Positions 16,278-25,293 of a stretch of 64,000 bases of DNA are shown here, in pieces. A program made the position numbers and the translations under genes. This DNA is from Didemnitutus sp041906465 (lineage in GTDB: Bacteria > Verrucomicrobiota > Verrucomicrobiia > Opitutales > Opitutaceae): assembly GCA_041906465.1 (NCBI GenBank), contig JAYRJE010000017.1, forward strand, positions 59,830-123,829, written 5' to 3'. Positions within the stretch are counted from its first letter, which is position 1, and the number at the start of each line of letters is the position of its first letter. The notes under the pieces are model-generated. The model searched no databases and was not told the origin of the DNA. It saw only the letters and a list, made by a program, of their open reading frames with translations.

Positions 16278-17258
16278 ATGCGCGCCGCTCCCACCGCCAC
16301 GGAAAACATCGTCGAGGTGCAGAACCTCGAGAAGCACTTCGGTGCGTTCAAGGCGGTCGCCGGCGTGAGCTTCACGGTGCACCGCGGCGAGATCTTCGGC
16401 TTCCTCGGCCCCAACGGCGCGGGCAAGTCCACCACCATTCGTCTGCTCTGCGGCCTGCTCACGCCGACCGGCGGGACGGGCACCGTCGCGGGCTTCGACA
16501 TCGTGCGCGACACGGAGAAAATCCGCACGCGCATCGGTTACATGAGCCAGAAGTTCTCGCTCTACGACGAACTCACGGTCGAGGAGAACATCGATTTCTA
16601 CAGCGGCATCTACCGCCTGCCGCGCGAGAAGAAGGCCGCGCGCAAAGACTGGGTGCTCGCGATGGCCGGCCTGCGCGAGCACCGCCGCGCGCGCACTGCG
16701 GAATTATCCGGCGGCTGGAAGCAGCGCCTTGCGCTCGGTTGCGCGGTGTTGCACGAGCCGCCGATTCTCTTCCTCGATGAACCAACATCCGGCGTCGACC
16801 CGAACAGCCGCCGCCAATTTTGGGACCTCATCTACTCGCTCTCGGAGCAGGGCGTGACCGTATTCGTGACGACGCACTACATGGAGGAGTCGGAATACTG
16901 CGACCGCCTCGGCGTCATCTATCGCGGCGAACTGATCGCACTCGGCACGCCGCGCGAGCTGAAGACGGAGCACATGTCCGAAGCGGTGCTCGAGCTCGAT
17001 TGCGATCGGCCCACCGACGCGATGCTCGTGCTCGAACGCCTTCCTCACGTAAAGGAGGTCGCGCTCTTCGGCCGCGGTCTGCACATCGTGGCGCCCGATC
17101 CGGCCGCCGCCGAGTCCGCCATCCGCAATGGGCTCGCGCGCGAGGGTTTTCGTGTCGCGCGGCTCGAGCGCATCGTGCCGACGCTGGAGGACGTTTTCGT
17201 TTCGCTGATCGAAGCGCGCGATGCCGCCGCGGGCGCGCAGCAGGAGGTGCGCCGATGA
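16278..17258 (+). CDS. ABC-2 exporter ATPase (second half of YbhF-like pair)
   Basis: The 326-residue ATPase has Walker A GPNGAGKST, signature LSGGWKQRL, Walker B ILFLDEPTSGVDP and switch His in FVTTHYMEE. Like its neighbour it has a C-terminal extension of about 80 residues. With the first ATPase it should form the heterodimeric motor for the two permeases. Its stop at 17256-17258 is followed by an 82-bp gap holding a hairpin repeat before the first permease gene. Confidence 0.92.
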   Translation: MRAAPTATENIVEVQNLEKHFGAFKAVAGVSFTVHRGEIFGFLGPNGAGKSTTIRLLCGLLTPTGGTGTVAGFDIVRDTEKIRTRIGYMSQKFSLYDELTVEENIDFYSGIYRLPREKKAARKDWVLAMAGLREHRRARTAELSGGWKQRLALGCAVLHEPPILFLDEPTSGVDPNSRRQFWDLIYSLSEQGVTVFVTTHYMEESEYCDRLGVIYRGELIALGTPRELKTEHMSEAVLELDCDRPTDAMLVLERLPHVKEVALFGRGLHIVAPDPAAAESAIRNGLAREGFRVARLERIVPTLEDVFVSLIEARDAAAGAQQEVRR

Positions 17259-17276
17259 AAGCTCGGCCCCCCCGTA

Positions 17277-17298
17277 GCGGAAGCCGTGAGGCTTTCGC
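17277..17298. repeat. Hairpin repeat between ATPase and permease genes
   Basis: GCGGAAGCC (17277-17285) and GGCTTTCGC (17290-17298) pair with one mismatch around a GTGA loop, a short REP-like intergenic palindrome inside the operon. A 29-codon frame across it (17255-17344) overlaps both neighbours but is probably incidental. Confidence 0.55.
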
Positions 17299-17340
17299 CG
17301 AACTGCGAGACGCTCACGCGTTCCGCCACCCCTTCGAGCC

Positions 17341-18474
17341 ATGAACCTGCGTCGACTCTGGGCCGTCGCCCGCAAGGAGGCGCTGCACATCCGCCGTGAT
17401 CCGCGCAGCCTGATCCTCGCGATCGGCATTCCGATGTTCATGCTCGTGATGTTCGGCGAGGCGCTGACGCTGGACGTGGATCGCGTGCCGTTTGTCGTCT
17501 GGGATCAGAATCGCACGGTCGAGAGCCGCGCCTTGGTGGCGCGGTTCACGGCCACGCGCTATTTCGATTTCCGCGGCGCGGTGACGAGTTATCGCGAGGT
17601 GGAGCGATCGATCGACACGCGCGAGGCGATGCTCGCGTTGGTGGTGCCGGCTGATTTCGGTGCGGAGCTCGGCGCCGGTCGCGCGGCGGGCGTGCAGGCC
17701 ATCGTCGACGGCTCCGATTCGAACACCGCCGGCCTGGTGCTCGGCTACACGCAGGCGATCGTCTCGGGTTTCAACCAGCAGCTGTCTTTGGAGCAACTGC
17801 GCCGCACGATGGGCCGCGCGCCCGAGCCGGCGCTCGAGCTGCGCCCGCGCGTCTGGTTCAACGCCGATCTCGAGAGCCGCAACTTCATCGTGCCCGGCAT
17901 CATGGCTGTCATCATGGGACTCATCGCCGCGCTCCTCACGTCGCTGACGATCGCGCGCGAGTGGGAGCGCGGCACGATGGAGCAGCTCATCTCCACGCCG
18001 GTGAAACCCGCCGAACTCATCCTCGGCAAACTCGTCCCGTATGTCGTGCTTGGCCTGGTGAACATGGCGATCGCGGTGCTGATGGCCGTGTTTTTCTTTC
18101 AGGTGCCGCTGCGCGGCAGCGTGGCATTGCTCTTCGGGGTCGGCATGATCTTCGTCATCGCGACGCTCGCCCAGGGCATCTTCATCAGCACGATCGCGCG
18201 CGCGCAGCTGCTGGCCAGCCAGCTGGCGATGATTTCCACGTTCCTGCCCGCGTTCCTGCTCTCGGGCTTCGCCTTCGCCATCGCCAACATGCCGCTCCCC
18301 GTGCAGGGCGTGACGCACATCGTGCCGGCGCGTTACTTCGTGTCGTTGGTCAAAGGCATCTTCCTGCGCGGCGTCGGCCTCGAAACCCTGTGGCGCGACG
18401 CGCTGCTGCTCGTCGTGTTCGCCGTGCTGCTGATCGGTCTCTCGATCCGCAAAACCCGCAAAACGCTCGGCTGA
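17341..18474 (+). CDS. ABC-2 permease, YbhS-like
   Basis: The 377-residue inner-membrane protein has a helix near residues 20-40, a large periplasmic loop (about 45-170) and five further helices (about 178-370), the standard ABC-2 topology. The motifs NADLESRNFIVPGIMAVIMG and EWERGTMEQLISTPVKPAELILGKLVPY are typical of the YhhJ/YbhS/YbhR group. It pairs with the next gene, whose start is 1 bp after this stop. Relatives export cations, drugs or hydrophobic compounds; the substrate here is not known. Confidence 0.92.
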   Translation: MNLRRLWAVARKEALHIRRDPRSLILAIGIPMFMLVMFGEALTLDVDRVPFVVWDQNRTVESRALVARFTATRYFDFRGAVTSYREVERSIDTREAMLALVVPADFGAELGAGRAAGVQAIVDGSDSNTAGLVLGYTQAIVSGFNQQLSLEQLRRTMGRAPEPALELRPRVWFNADLESRNFIVPGIMAVIMGLIAALLTSLTIAREWERGTMEQLISTPVKPAELILGKLVPYVVLGLVNMAIAVLMAVFFFQVPLRGSVALLFGVGMIFVIATLAQGIFISTIARAQLLASQLAMISTFLPAFLLSGFAFAIANMPLPVQGVTHIVPARYFVSLVKGIFLRGVGLETLWRDALLLVVFAVLLIGLSIRKTRKTLG

Positions 18475-18475
18475 T

Positions 18476-19606
18476 ATGTGGGAACGCATCCTCACCATCC
18501 TGCGCAAGGAATTCCGGTCCATTCTCCGCGACCCGCGGATGCGCATGGTCATCTTCGGCCTGCCACTGATCCAGACGCTCATCTTCGGCTACGCCGTGTC
18601 GCTCGATGTGAAGCACGTAAAGCTCGTCGTCGTCGATCGCGACGGCACACCGGCCAGCCGTGCGCTCGTCGCGCGCTTCGCCGGCTCGGCCTACTTCGAC
18701 GTCGTGCAGCGCACCCAAGATGCCGACGCGGCCCGCGCGCTGATCGATGCGGCGAAGGCCTCCGCCCTCCTCGAGATCCACTCCGGCTACGAGCGCACGC
18801 TGCACGGCGGACGCACGGCGCAGGTCCAGCTGATCGTCGACGGATCGGATTCGAACACCGCGCGCTTCATGGTGAACTACGCGACCGTGATCGCCAACGC
18901 GGCCAACACGGAGTTGCTCGCCGCCCGCGCGGAGACGCTGAGCGGACGCGCGCCGACGAGCGGTCGCGTCGACCTCCAGCCGCGCGCGTGGTTCAACGCC
19001 GATCTCGAGAGCCGCAACTTCTACGTGCCGGGCATCATCGCCATGCTCGTCATGTTGATCGGGCTGATGCTGACGAGCATGGCCATCGTGCGGGAGAAGG
19101 AAGCCGGCACGATCGAGCAGATCATGGTCACCCCGATCCGGCCGATTGAATTCATCCTCGGCAAATGCGCGCCGTTCGCGGTCATCGGCTTCATCAACAC
19201 CGCCATGGTTTCCGCGGTGGCGCTGCTCTGGTTCGACATCCCGTTCCGCGGCAACTTTCTCCTGTTGCTGGCCGGCGTGGCGCTGTTCCTCCTCAGCACG
19301 CTGGGCATCGGCCTGTTCATCTCCACCGTCAGCCAGACGCAGCAGCAGGCGATGATGACGACGTTCTTCTTCTTTTTTCCCGCGATGCTCTTCTCCGGGT
19401 TCATCTTCCCGATCGCGGCGATGCCGACGGTGATCCAATGGCTCAGCCTGCTCGATCCGCTGCGGTTCATGCTGGTCGTGATTCGCGGTGTGTTCCTGAA
19501 GGGCGTGGGCTTCGACGTGCTCTGGCCGCAACTCGCCGCGCTGCTCGCGCTCGGGACGGCGGTGATGTTTTTCGCCGTGCGCCGCTTCCACAAAAACCTC
19601 TCTTGA
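18476..19606 (+). CDS. ABC-2 permease, YbhR-like
   Basis: The 376-residue paralogue of the preceding permease has the same topology: first helix near residue 20-40, a periplasmic domain to about 175, then helices including VPGIIAMLVMLIGLMLTSMAIV and the coupling segment KEAGTIEQIMVTPIRPIEFILGK. Its start is 1 bp after the preceding stop, so the two are surely coupled and likely heterodimerise. It is the last gene of the TetR-controlled operon. No outer-membrane factor gene follows, so a TolC-type partner must be encoded elsewhere. Confidence 0.92.
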   Translation: MWERILTILRKEFRSILRDPRMRMVIFGLPLIQTLIFGYAVSLDVKHVKLVVVDRDGTPASRALVARFAGSAYFDVVQRTQDADAARALIDAAKASALLEIHSGYERTLHGGRTAQVQLIVDGSDSNTARFMVNYATVIANAANTELLAARAETLSGRAPTSGRVDLQPRAWFNADLESRNFYVPGIIAMLVMLIGLMLTSMAIVREKEAGTIEQIMVTPIRPIEFILGKCAPFAVIGFINTAMVSAVALLWFDIPFRGNFLLLLAGVALFLLSTLGIGLFISTVSQTQQQAMMTTFFFFFPAMLFSGFIFPIAAMPTVIQWLSLLDPLRFMLVVIRGVFLKGVGFDVLWPQLAALLALGTAVMFFAVRRFHKNLS

Positions 19607-19689
19607 ACGGGGGCCGCCTGGAGGGCGAGGCGCGCGAACATCCTCTGAGTCAGCGCCGCCCGGCGCGATCGGAGCGCGCCCTTCACCGC

Positions 19690-21075
19690 CTACAACAGCG
19701 TCCCGCGCAGGATCAGGAACGCGACCGTGAAGTAGATGACGAGCCCCGTCACGTCCACGAGCGTCGCCACGAAGGGTGCGCTCGACGTGGCCGGATCGAA
19801 GCCGATTTTTTTCAACAACAGCGGCAACATCGAGCCCATGAGGGAACCCCACAACACGATGCCGACGAGCGACGCGCCGACCGTCGCCGCGACCAGCAGG
19901 TAATGCGGCCCGTAGATGTCGGTGAACTGGGCCCAGATCAAAATGCGCAGGAAGCCGATCGCGCCGAGGATGACGCCGAGCAGGAGACCGGCCGCGAGTT
20001 CGCGCCGCATCACGCGCCACCAATCGCGCAGCTTGAACTCGCCCAACGCCAGCGCGCGAATGACGAGCGTGGCGGCCTGCGAGCCGGCGTTGCCGCCGGA
20101 GCTGATGATCAACGGCACGAACAGCGCGAGCACGACGGCCTTCGCGATCTCGTCCTCGAAGTAGCTCATCGCTGTCGCCGTGAGCATTTCACCGAGAAAA
20201 AGCACGACGAGCCAGCCGGCGCGTTTCCGCACCATTTTGCCGAGCGCGATGGTCGTGTAGGGTTCATCCAACGCCTCGCTGCCGCCGAGCTTCTGGATGT
20301 CCTCGGTGGCTTCTTCGGCGGCGACGTCGAGCATGTCGTCAGCGGTCACGATGCCGATGAGCTTGCCCGCCGCGTCGGTCACGGGCAGCGCCACGCGATC
20401 GTATTGGCGGAAAATCTGGAGTGCGCGCTCGCGATCATCCCCGGGATGCAGCGTGGCGTAATTGCCATCCAGCAGCGCGCTGACTTTCGTGTCCGGCGCC
20501 GCGAGCAGGAAACGGCGCACGCGAACGTCATCCAGCAGGATGCCTTCCGCGTCGGTCACGTAGACCATGTTGAGCGTTTCGCGGTCGTAGCCGTGCTCGC
20601 GGATGTATTCGAGCGCTTCACGCACGGTCCAGCTCGGGCGGATCGCGACGAAGTCGAGCGTCATCATGCGGCCCACGCTGTGCTCGGGATACGCGAGCAG
20701 GTCCTGCGCGATCTTCCGCTCCTCCGGCGACAGCCAGCACAGCATCTGCATGGCGAGATCGAGCGGGAGCTGGTTGAGGAACGCCGTGCGGTCGTCGGGC
20801 GGAAGCTCGTTGAGCAGGGCGGCGGCCTGCGGCTGCGTCAGCGTTTTCAACAGCTTGTGCTTCGCCGGATGCTCGAGATAGGCGAACGTCGCGCCCGCGA
20901 GCTCGGGCGAGCTATGGCGAAAGAGAATGCCGAGTTGCTCGACCGGCAGTTCGGCCAGGATCGGCGCAAGATCCGCCGCCAGCCACGGTGCGAGCTTCGC
21001 CTTGAGAGCGGCGAAGTTTTTATTGTCGATCAGCGCCGAGAATTCGGCGCGCAACTGACTGGCGGGCGACGGCAC
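19690..21075 (-). CDS. mgtE: MgtE magnesium transporter
   Basis: The 461-residue protein has the full MgtE layout: N-terminal helical superhelix domain (about 1-130), two CBS domains (about 135-260; MMTLDFVAIRPSWTVREAL and IGIVTADDMLDVAAEEATED), a connecting helix and five membrane helices (about 290-460), with the pore signature LFVPLIISSGGNAGSQAATLVIRAL. It forms a Mg-gated inner-membrane channel in which the cytosolic domains sense Mg. No Mg-responsive leader could be recognised; only 78 bp separate it from the next gene. It is a single gene on the minus strand, convergent with the efflux operon. Confidence 0.95.
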   Translation of the reverse strand: MPSPASQLRAEFSALIDNKNFAALKAKLAPWLAADLAPILAELPVEQLGILFRHSSPELAGATFAYLEHPAKHKLLKTLTQPQAAALLNELPPDDRTAFLNQLPLDLAMQMLCWLSPEERKIAQDLLAYPEHSVGRMMTLDFVAIRPSWTVREALEYIREHGYDRETLNMVYVTDAEGILLDDVRVRRFLLAAPDTKVSALLDGNYATLHPGDDRERALQIFRQYDRVALPVTDAAGKLIGIVTADDMLDVAAEEATEDIQKLGGSEALDEPYTTIALGKMVRKRAGWLVVLFLGEMLTATAMSYFEDEIAKAVVLALFVPLIISSGGNAGSQAATLVIRALALGEFKLRDWWRVMRRELAAGLLLGVILGAIGFLRILIWAQFTDIYGPHYLLVAATVGASLVGIVLWGSLMGSMLPLLLKKIGFDPATSSAPFVATLVDVTGLVIYFTVAFLILRGTLL

Positions 21076-21153
21076 GGCGGGAAGCTACCCGCCGCACCGG
21101 AGCGCGCAATGCGCAACACGAGCCCATGCATGCAACGGGGGCCCGCAGGTCGA

Positions 21154-22407
21154 TCAAGCCTTGGCGGCGAACGCCGGCAGCGAGGCGACGTGCACCGTCT
21201 GCGTCGGGAACGCGAACGACAGCCCGCGCGCCTCGACGGCACGCATGAAGGCGAGGTTCAGGCGTTGGCGCACCTGCATGTGCTTGGTGAAATCGGCGTC
21301 CTTGATCACGTAGACGATCCAGATGTCCATCGAGGAGGCTCCGAAATCGCGGAAGTAAACATGGGTGTCGGGCGCATTGACCGCCGGCTCGCTTTCAATG
21401 ATGCGACGCAGATCGGCCACGATGGCCTCGAGTTGCTCGGCGCGCGCATCATAGGTCAGACCGAGCACCTGTTCGACGCGGCGGGCGGTGAAGCGCGAGA
21501 GATTGACGATCGATTCGTTGGCGACCGTGCGGTTCGGGACCGTGACCAGCGAGCGGTCCGGTTTGCGGATTTTCGTGGAGCGCAGACCGATGTCCTCGAC
21601 GGTGCCGGTGTGCGCGCCGATCGTGACGGTTTCGCCGATGCGGAACGGTTGGTCGGTCGCCACCACCACGGAGCCGAAGATGTTCGCGATGGTGTCCTGG
21701 GCCGCGAGCGCGAAGGCCAAACCACCGATACCGAGGGCGCCGAGGGCCGCCTTCACGTCGTAACCGAGGCTCTGGACCGTGACCAGAATGCCGAGAATGA
21801 CGAACAGCGTGATGAGCGTCTTCTTGATCCACGGCATGAATGCCGCGACGCCCATCTGCCTTTCCAGCGCGACCTCGTGCGCGTGCTCCAGCACGGCGGA
21901 GAAGCCGCGATAGAGCCCCCAGAAAATCGCCGCCGAAAACGCGATCGTGGAACCGAGCGAGATGTAGTGGTCGGTGTTCTCGGAGAGCTTCAGCACCTTC
22001 AACGACGAGAAAATGCCCAACAGCATGACAAACGTCGCCGTCGGCGCTTCCATCGCCGGGAAGAGTTTGTCGTCGAGCGTGGTTTCCGTCTTCGAGGCCA
22101 GTCGCTTCAGGTAGTGAAAGAAAATATTCGTGACGACGTGGCGGAGCAGGACGCCGAACACGAGAAAAGCGGACGCGATGACGTAGTGCGTCAGCGTGTT
22201 CGTGCCGTCCGTGGGCACATGGAGCGCTTTGAGAATGACGTCGACGAGGTGCTCGAGCAGGTCCGGCGTGCGCTCGGACTGAACGACCACGGCGGCGGCA
22301 GCCACGGTTTGCTGTGGCGCATCAGTTTTCGCCGCCTCCTGGGCGAGCGCGCAGACCGGCACGGCCAGCGGGAGGGAACGGATCAGGGAACGGCAGTGTA
22401 AATTCAT
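21154..22407 (-). CDS. MscS-family mechanosensitive channel
   Basis: The 417-residue protein has a signal-peptide-like start (about 1-22), a short periplasmic part, four membrane helices and the MscS core. The pore helix region ALGALGIGGLAFALAAQD leads into DTIANIFGSVVVATDQPFRIGE, followed by the beta domain (TGTVEDIGLRSTKIR) and a mixed C-terminal domain. Such channels open under membrane tension and release solutes on osmotic downshock. It is longer than E. coli MscS (286 residues) because of the N-terminal addition. It is divergent from the TerC gene. Confidence 0.9.
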   Translation of the reverse strand: MNLHCRSLIRSLPLAVPVCALAQEAAKTDAPQQTVAAAAVVVQSERTPDLLEHLVDVILKALHVPTDGTNTLTHYVIASAFLVFGVLLRHVVTNIFFHYLKRLASKTETTLDDKLFPAMEAPTATFVMLLGIFSSLKVLKLSENTDHYISLGSTIAFSAAIFWGLYRGFSAVLEHAHEVALERQMGVAAFMPWIKKTLITLFVILGILVTVQSLGYDVKAALGALGIGGLAFALAAQDTIANIFGSVVVATDQPFRIGETVTIGAHTGTVEDIGLRSTKIRKPDRSLVTVPNRTVANESIVNLSRFTARRVEQVLGLTYDARAEQLEAIVADLRRIIESEPAVNAPDTHVYFRDFGASSMDIWIVYVIKDADFTKHMQVRQRLNLAFMRAVEARGLSFAFPTQTVHVASLPAFAAKA

Positions 22408-22519
22408 GCGAAGTTTCTCGTAGAAAGGGGCGCCCTCGCTCTTGTCAAAGATTTAGCCCGGCAGCGCGATGCTTTAGCCGCTTGCCCCGGTGCGGATAGC
22501 CCGCACATTGCCGGCCCCA

Positions 22520-23470
22520 ATGTCCTTCCCGTTCGCACTCTTCAGCTCCATGCCCTGGTGGGCCTGGATCGGATTCCTGGCCTTCATCACCGTGATGCTC
22601 GCTCTGGATCTGGGTGTGTTCAACCGGAAGAACCACGTGGTCACGCTGAAGGAGGCGCTGGCGTGGTGCGCCGTCTGGTTCGGTCTGGCGATGGCATTCA
22701 ATCTCCTCGTCTCGCAGAAAATGGGCCCGCAGGCGGGACTCGAGTTCTTCACCGGCTACATCATCGAGCTGTGCCTGAGCGTCGACAACGTCTTCGTCTT
22801 CATCGTCATTTTCCAATACTTCCGCGTCGAGCCGCGCTTCCAGCATCGCGTGCTGTTCTGGGGCATCGTCGGCGCGGTGGTGATGCGCGCGCTGTTCATC
22901 TTCGCCGGCATCAGCCTCATCAACGCGTTCCACTGGATCATCTACGTCTTCGGCGCGTTCCTCGTCTACACCGGCATCAAGCTGGCGATCCCGAAGAAGG
23001 ACGACGGCTTCGAGCCCGAAAAGAATCCGATGGTGAAGCTCGCGCGCCGGCTGTTCCCCGTGACGCCCCATTTCGAGGGCGGCCATTTCTTCGTGCGCCG
23101 GGAGGGCCGGCTCTTCGCCACGCCACTGTTTCTCGTGCTCGTGATCGTGGAGACGACGGACGTGATGTTCGCGCTCGACTCCATTCCCGCCGTGATCGCG
23201 ATCACGCGCAACGAGTTCATCGTTTTCACGTCAAACATCTTCGCGATCCTCGGCTTGCGTTCGCTCTACTTCGCCGTGTCCGGCGTGATGCAACTTTTCC
23301 GCTACTTGAACATCGGGCTCGCGGTCATCCTCGTGTTCGTGGGCTTCAAGATGATTGCCTCCGGCTACGTTTCCGTGCCGATCCACCTGTCGCTCGGCAT
23401 CATCGGCGCGGTGCTCGCCGCTTCGATCCTCGCCTCGGTGATGATCCCGCAGGCGCGGAAGGAAAAGTAA
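22520..23470 (+). CDS. TerC/Alx-family integral membrane protein
   Basis: The 316-residue protein has about eight or nine helices and the two TerC signature regions, IELCLSVDNVFVFIVIFQYF and ETTDVMFALDSIPAVIA, with paired acidic residues inside helices. Family members are linked to tellurite resistance, alkaline pH response and manganese export or metalation of secreted proteins. ATG 22520 (MSFPFALF) is preferred to GTG 22490. No convincing yybP-ykoY manganese riboswitch was recognised in the 110-bp leader. Confidence 0.9.
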   Translation: MSFPFALFSSMPWWAWIGFLAFITVMLALDLGVFNRKNHVVTLKEALAWCAVWFGLAMAFNLLVSQKMGPQAGLEFFTGYIIELCLSVDNVFVFIVIFQYFRVEPRFQHRVLFWGIVGAVVMRALFIFAGISLINAFHWIIYVFGAFLVYTGIKLAIPKKDDGFEPEKNPMVKLARRLFPVTPHFEGGHFFVRREGRLFATPLFLVLVIVETTDVMFALDSIPAVIAITRNEFIVFTSNIFAILGLRSLYFAVSGVMQLFRYLNIGLAVILVFVGFKMIASGYVSVPIHLSLGIIGAVLAASILASVMIPQARKEK

Positions 23471-23471
23471 G

Positions 23472-24101
23472 TCAGGCGCGCCGGGGTGCCGCGCACACGT
23501 CCACCACGTCGGCGAGGTCCACGATCACCGGCAAGGACGCTTCCAGCCGCGCCAGCGCCGCGTCATTGGAAAACGCCCCCTGCTCCACGTAGCAGACCCA
23601 GCCGTCGCGGCGCGTGAAAACCCCGGGCGCGCCCGCCGCGCGCAACGCGGAGAGCTTCTGCTGGATTTCCGGCAGCAACGCGGCGGCGAACTCCACCGGG
23701 CGATTCGTCGTGATAAACCACTCGGCATCGAACCGCGCCTCGCCCACGCGAATCTCTTTCGCCCCGAAAAGCTCGCTGACCCGGGTCAACACGCCTTGCC
23801 GGCGCAGTTCGAACGCCACCTCGCCGGCCGCGGGCGTCTCGACCCCGGCGGCAATCCACTGCCGGCGCGATTTGCCCGTCCCGGTGCTGTAGGTCCAAAA
23901 GCGCACCTGCCGCCCCAGCCAGCGTCCTTCGATCCGGTGCTGCTCAAGCCCGAGGACCCGCTTCCCCCGCACGACCTGCATCCCAAGCCGCTCAGCGAGC
24001 CCAGCCAGGTTCGCCAGTCCGCGCCGGTGCGAACGGACGCTCACGGCGATGATGCCCGCCATCACGGCGATCCCGAGAACGACGATCACGAACGCTTGCA
24101 T
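23472..24101 (-). CDS. Membrane-anchored protein of unknown function
   Basis: The 209-residue protein has one N-terminal helix (about residues 3-22), a basic stop-transfer (RSHRRG) and a soluble domain of about 180 residues with no motif I recognise. The pattern (segments LEQHRIEGRWLGRQVRFWTY, then WFITTNRPVEFAAALLP) suggests a mixed alpha/beta cytosolic domain. Its stop lies 1 bp past the TerC stop, so the two genes are tightly convergent. The frame shows strong GC3 coding character, so I believe it is real. No function is proposed. Confidence 0.7.
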   Translation of the reverse strand: MQAFVIVVLGIAVMAGIIAVSVRSHRRGLANLAGLAERLGMQVVRGKRVLGLEQHRIEGRWLGRQVRFWTYSTGTGKSRRQWIAAGVETPAAGEVAFELRRQGVLTRVSELFGAKEIRVGEARFDAEWFITTNRPVEFAAALLPEIQQKLSALRAAGAPGVFTRRDGWVCYVEQGAFSNDAALARLEASLPVIVDLADVVDVCAAPRRA

Positions 24102-24169
24102 GCGGCAGGAAATGGCACACCGGACAAACGGGCGAGCGAGAACCCGTTTCCTGCTCCGACAAGAATGAA

Positions 24170-24201
24170 GCCGCCGGAGCCGCTAAGCGGACTCCGGCGG
24201 C
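24170..24201 (-). terminator. Terminator after the Hsp20 pair
   Basis: GCCGCCGGAG (24170-24179) and CTCCGGCGGC (24192-24201) form a perfect 10-bp stem with extra inner pairing. On the minus strand it is followed by TTCATTCTTG. It lies 55 bp past the stop of the second Hsp20 gene. Confidence 0.65.
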
Positions 24202-24255
24202 AGCTCGGGCACACACAAGCTCCGAGCGTTACCCCTGAAATCAGAGCGGGCGCGA

Positions 24256-24666
24256 TCAGCTCACCGCGATCTTGCGCGGCTTCACGGCCTCAGCCTTCGG
24301 CAGCGAGACGCGGAGCACGCCGTCCTTCAGCTCGGCGTGGATCTTGTCCACGTCGACCGAGTTGTCGTGCTCGAGCGACAGCGCAAAGGGTGCGTCGACC
24401 GACTCGCGATAGAGTTGCGTCCAGCCCTCGGGCTTCTGCCAGGTGCGGCGGCCGCGGATGGCGATCGTGTTGTCCTCCGCGGACAGCTCGAGGCCGTCCT
24501 TGGCGACACCAGGCAGGTAAACCGTCAGGCCCCATGCGTCCGCGTTTTCCTTCAGCTCGTAAACGGGCTTCACGGTGAACTCGGATTCGGTGGCGGTGCC
24601 GCCGTTTTCCTCACGACGCGAGAGCGCGCGGGAGAGACGTGGAACGAGTTGATTGAAGAGAGTCAT
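24256..24666 (-). CDS. Small heat shock protein Hsp20 (second of pair)
   Basis: The 136-residue protein has an alpha-crystallin domain (about residues 30-125): KENADAWGLTVYLPGVAKDGLELSAEDN early and GVLRVSLPKAEAVKPRKIAVS late, with the conserved LRVSLPK strand. It should form oligomers that hold unfolding proteins. The ATG 24666 has a strong Shine-Dalgarno (GGAGG). It lies 27 bp downstream of the other Hsp20 gene in the same orientation, so they form an operon. The central region contains Trp-rich GRRTWQKPEGWTQL, unlike its neighbour. Confidence 0.93.
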   Translation of the reverse strand: MTLFNQLVPRLSRALSRREENGGTATESEFTVKPVYELKENADAWGLTVYLPGVAKDGLELSAEDNTIAIRGRRTWQKPEGWTQLYRESVDAPFALSLEHDNSVDVDKIHAELKDGVLRVSLPKAEAVKPRKIAVS

Positions 24667-24693
24667 GGTAAGTGGTCCTCCGTTGAAAGGGGG

Positions 24694-25125
24694 TTAGTTG
24701 ACGTTGATGGCGATCTTGCGCGGCTTCGCCTGCTCCTGCTTGGGGAGCGTGACGGTGAGCACGCCGTTCTCGAGCGACGCGGCGACCTTGTCGGCCTGCA
24801 CGCCCTCGGGAATCGCGATGGAGCGACTGAAACTGAACGCCTGCTCGCCCTCCTTGCGGGTGGCGTTGATCGTCAGATAATCCTCGATCATTTCGACGGC
24901 GATGTCCTCGCGCTTCACGCCCGGAAGTTCAGCGCGGACGTAGGTGTTGTCCTTGTCCTCGTAGAGATCGACCGGGAACCGCGGCGCCGCCGGCGTGGCG
25001 ACGTCCGCCAGAGCGGTCTCAAACAGACGATCGATTTCCGACTCCAGACCGGTCCACGGATTCTGAAAAGCAGACCCGCGATAGAGGCCCGCGCGTGGTT
25101 GGGTATAACGAACGATGCGATACAT
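24694..25125 (-). CDS. Small heat shock protein Hsp20 (first of pair)
   Basis: The 143-residue protein follows the Hsp20 plan: N-terminal arm, alpha-crystallin domain (about residues 40-135, including DNTYVRAELPGVKREDIAVEM) and a C-terminal KPRKIAINVN tail with the I-x-I/V assembly motif. The start was moved to ATG 25125 (MYRIVRY), which has AGGAGA 9 nt upstream; the longer frame to 25200 has no support. A small inverted repeat (CGCGA/TCGCG, 25203-25217) lies upstream and may be regulatory, but matches no heat-shock operator I know. Confidence 0.93.
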   Translation of the reverse strand: MYRIVRYTQPRAGLYRGSAFQNPWTGLESEIDRLFETALADVATPAAPRFPVDLYEDKDNTYVRAELPGVKREDIAVEMIEDYLTINATRKEGEQAFSFSRSIAIPEGVQADKVAASLENGVLTVTLPKQEQAKPRKIAINVN

Positions 25126-25293
25126 GGTGGTGGTTCTCCTTTTTAAAGTAGGTTGTGCCACCCTTGTGCAGCCGACGTGCCGCGCGGTGCCACGACGCAA
25201 ACCGCGACAAAATCGCGACTTAGTTTTCGTGCCTAAAATCCAGTGGGGCAGCCTGGCAGAGGTGAGACAGCCCGCCTGAGAAACTCCGACCCG

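Noticed and set aside
17255..17344. 29-codon frame overlapping both an ATPase and a permease gene
   Set aside because: Although its ends overlap both neighbours, its DNA is a REP-like hairpin and the peptide is Arg/Pro/His-rich with no membrane segment, so I treat it as incidental.
22408..22519. Manganese (yybP-ykoY) riboswitch ahead of the TerC-type gene
   Set aside because: The leader was examined because TerC genes often carry this switch, but the conserved core segments could not be matched.
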